From positions 1 to 7,322 of the forward strand of contig CAJTYO010000095.1 of the NCBI GenBank assembly GCA_910584045.1: 7,322 bases of DNA. Direction: 5' to 3'. Positions 7,074-7,322 of the stretch are shown in pieces; within the stretch, counting starts at the first letter, position 1; every line of letters starts with the position of its first letter. Below the pieces are notes generated by a model that worked only from the letters and a program-made list of their open reading frames with translations, ran no database searches and was not told where the DNA came from. The stretch comes from an uncultured Oscillospiraceae bacterium (GTDB lineage Bacteria > Bacillota > Clostridia > Oscillospirales > Oscillospiraceae). The position numbers and the translations under genes were made by a program.

Positions 7074-7109
7074 AGCCGCCGTATCACGGAGAAACGTGAT
7101 ACGGCGGCT
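7074..7109. terminator. Perfect 15-bp hairpin downstream of the operon, probable terminator
   Basis: AGCCGCCGTATCACG and its exact reverse complement are separated by a 6-base GAGAAA loop. The hairpin lies about 110 bases after the stop of the surface-protein gene. The stem is strong, but only a poor T-run follows on the plus strand (ATTCGT), and on the minus strand CTTTGAG is no better. It may act as a terminator, an mRNA-stabilising end or both. Confidence 0.6.
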
Positions 7110-7213
7110 ATTCGTACTCTGAATCCACTATATTCCAGCCACCGCGCGGCGCAGAGAGCCAGGCAGACGGGACCGATGGCACACACTTGCTTGGTAAACT
7201 TCTAATAAGCACA

Positions 7214-7254
7214 AAGATGGGCTGTGGATAATTTATAAATCCATAACCCATCTT
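7214..7254. terminator. Second hairpin, possible bidirectional terminator
   Basis: AAGATGGG (7214-7221) pairs with CCCATCTT (7247-7254). The inner TGGAT/ATCCA arms extend the stem to about 16 pairs with one mismatch and one wobble around an AT-rich 9-base loop. Downstream of it lies TTGCGCTTTT, and on the other strand TTTGTGCTTATT, so it could stop transcription from both sides. Apart from the two hairpins, I see no gene, RNA or mobile-element end in the 357 bases from 6966 to 7322. Confidence 0.5.
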
Positions 7255-7322
7255 GCGCTTTTGCACTACGAATTGTCAGCCAACAGTCTCCTTGCGTGAG
7301 TTCCTTACCACTATTAACGCAA

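Noticed and set aside
6898..7122. Plus-strand frame of 74 codons crossing the end of the operon
   Set aside because: It overlaps the surface-protein end, runs through the perfect hairpin at 7074-7109 and has no ribosome site or recognisable sequence.
7202..7321. Minus-strand open stretch running in from the right edge (ends ...STAHLCAY)
   Set aside because: About 40 codons are open, but there is no recognisable domain and it is crossed by the second hairpin. It could be the tail of a gene outside the window, but nothing supports that.
1..7322. CRISPR array, insertion-sequence ends, transposase or riboswitch
   Set aside because: I saw no regularly spaced direct repeats, transposase-like frame, IS-type terminal repeats or recognisable riboswitch core by eye.

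Overview
The window looks like chromosomal DNA from a GC-rich, Gram-positive gut-type Clostridium relative (Oscillospiraceae-like, for example near Flavonifractor or Oscillibacter). This rests on codon choice, the style of the FtsH remnant and the GLUG-repeat surface protein. It is an inference from general resemblance, and the genus cannot be fixed from the sequence alone.

Layout. Positions 1-641 (+) hold a decayed ftsH gene. It has lost its start to the window edge, carries a frameshift near 162, has an internal deletion removing TM2 and the AAA+ ATPase core near 267, has a ruined zinc motif (HEIGR) and ends early. Positions 690-1046 (-) encode a small XRE-family repressor in visibly more AT-rich DNA. 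Positions 1047-1249 are a compact divergent control region. It has a strong sigma-A-type promoter for the rightward genes, a weaker overlapping leftward promoter, and two inverted repeats sharing an ATACAT/ATGTAT half-site that sit on the promoter elements. Positions 1250-3733 (+) encode an MMPL/RND-type membrane transporter of about 827 residues. Positions 3726-6965 (+) encode a secreted, membrane-anchored 1079-residue protein that overlaps the transporter gene by 8 bases. Positions 6966-7322 carry no convincing gene but hold two hairpins, probably transcription terminators.

How the parts may work together. The transporter and the large surface protein form a tight two-gene operon. The second protein has a signal peptide, a GLUG-type beta-solenoid interrupted by about 330 residues of predicted helix or coiled coil, a beta-rich C-terminal region and a final membrane anchor with a basic cytoplasmic tail. 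The arrangement suggests a two-component envelope export machine in which the anchored protein acts as an extracellular partner of the MMPL pump. The divergent XRE protein is the natural candidate regulator. The substrate cannot be read from the sequence. This operon is the most likely undescribed system in the window. A second unusual point is an exact four-residue repeat in the cytoplasmic tail of the transporter, resembling the short turns of a bactofilin-like beta-helix.
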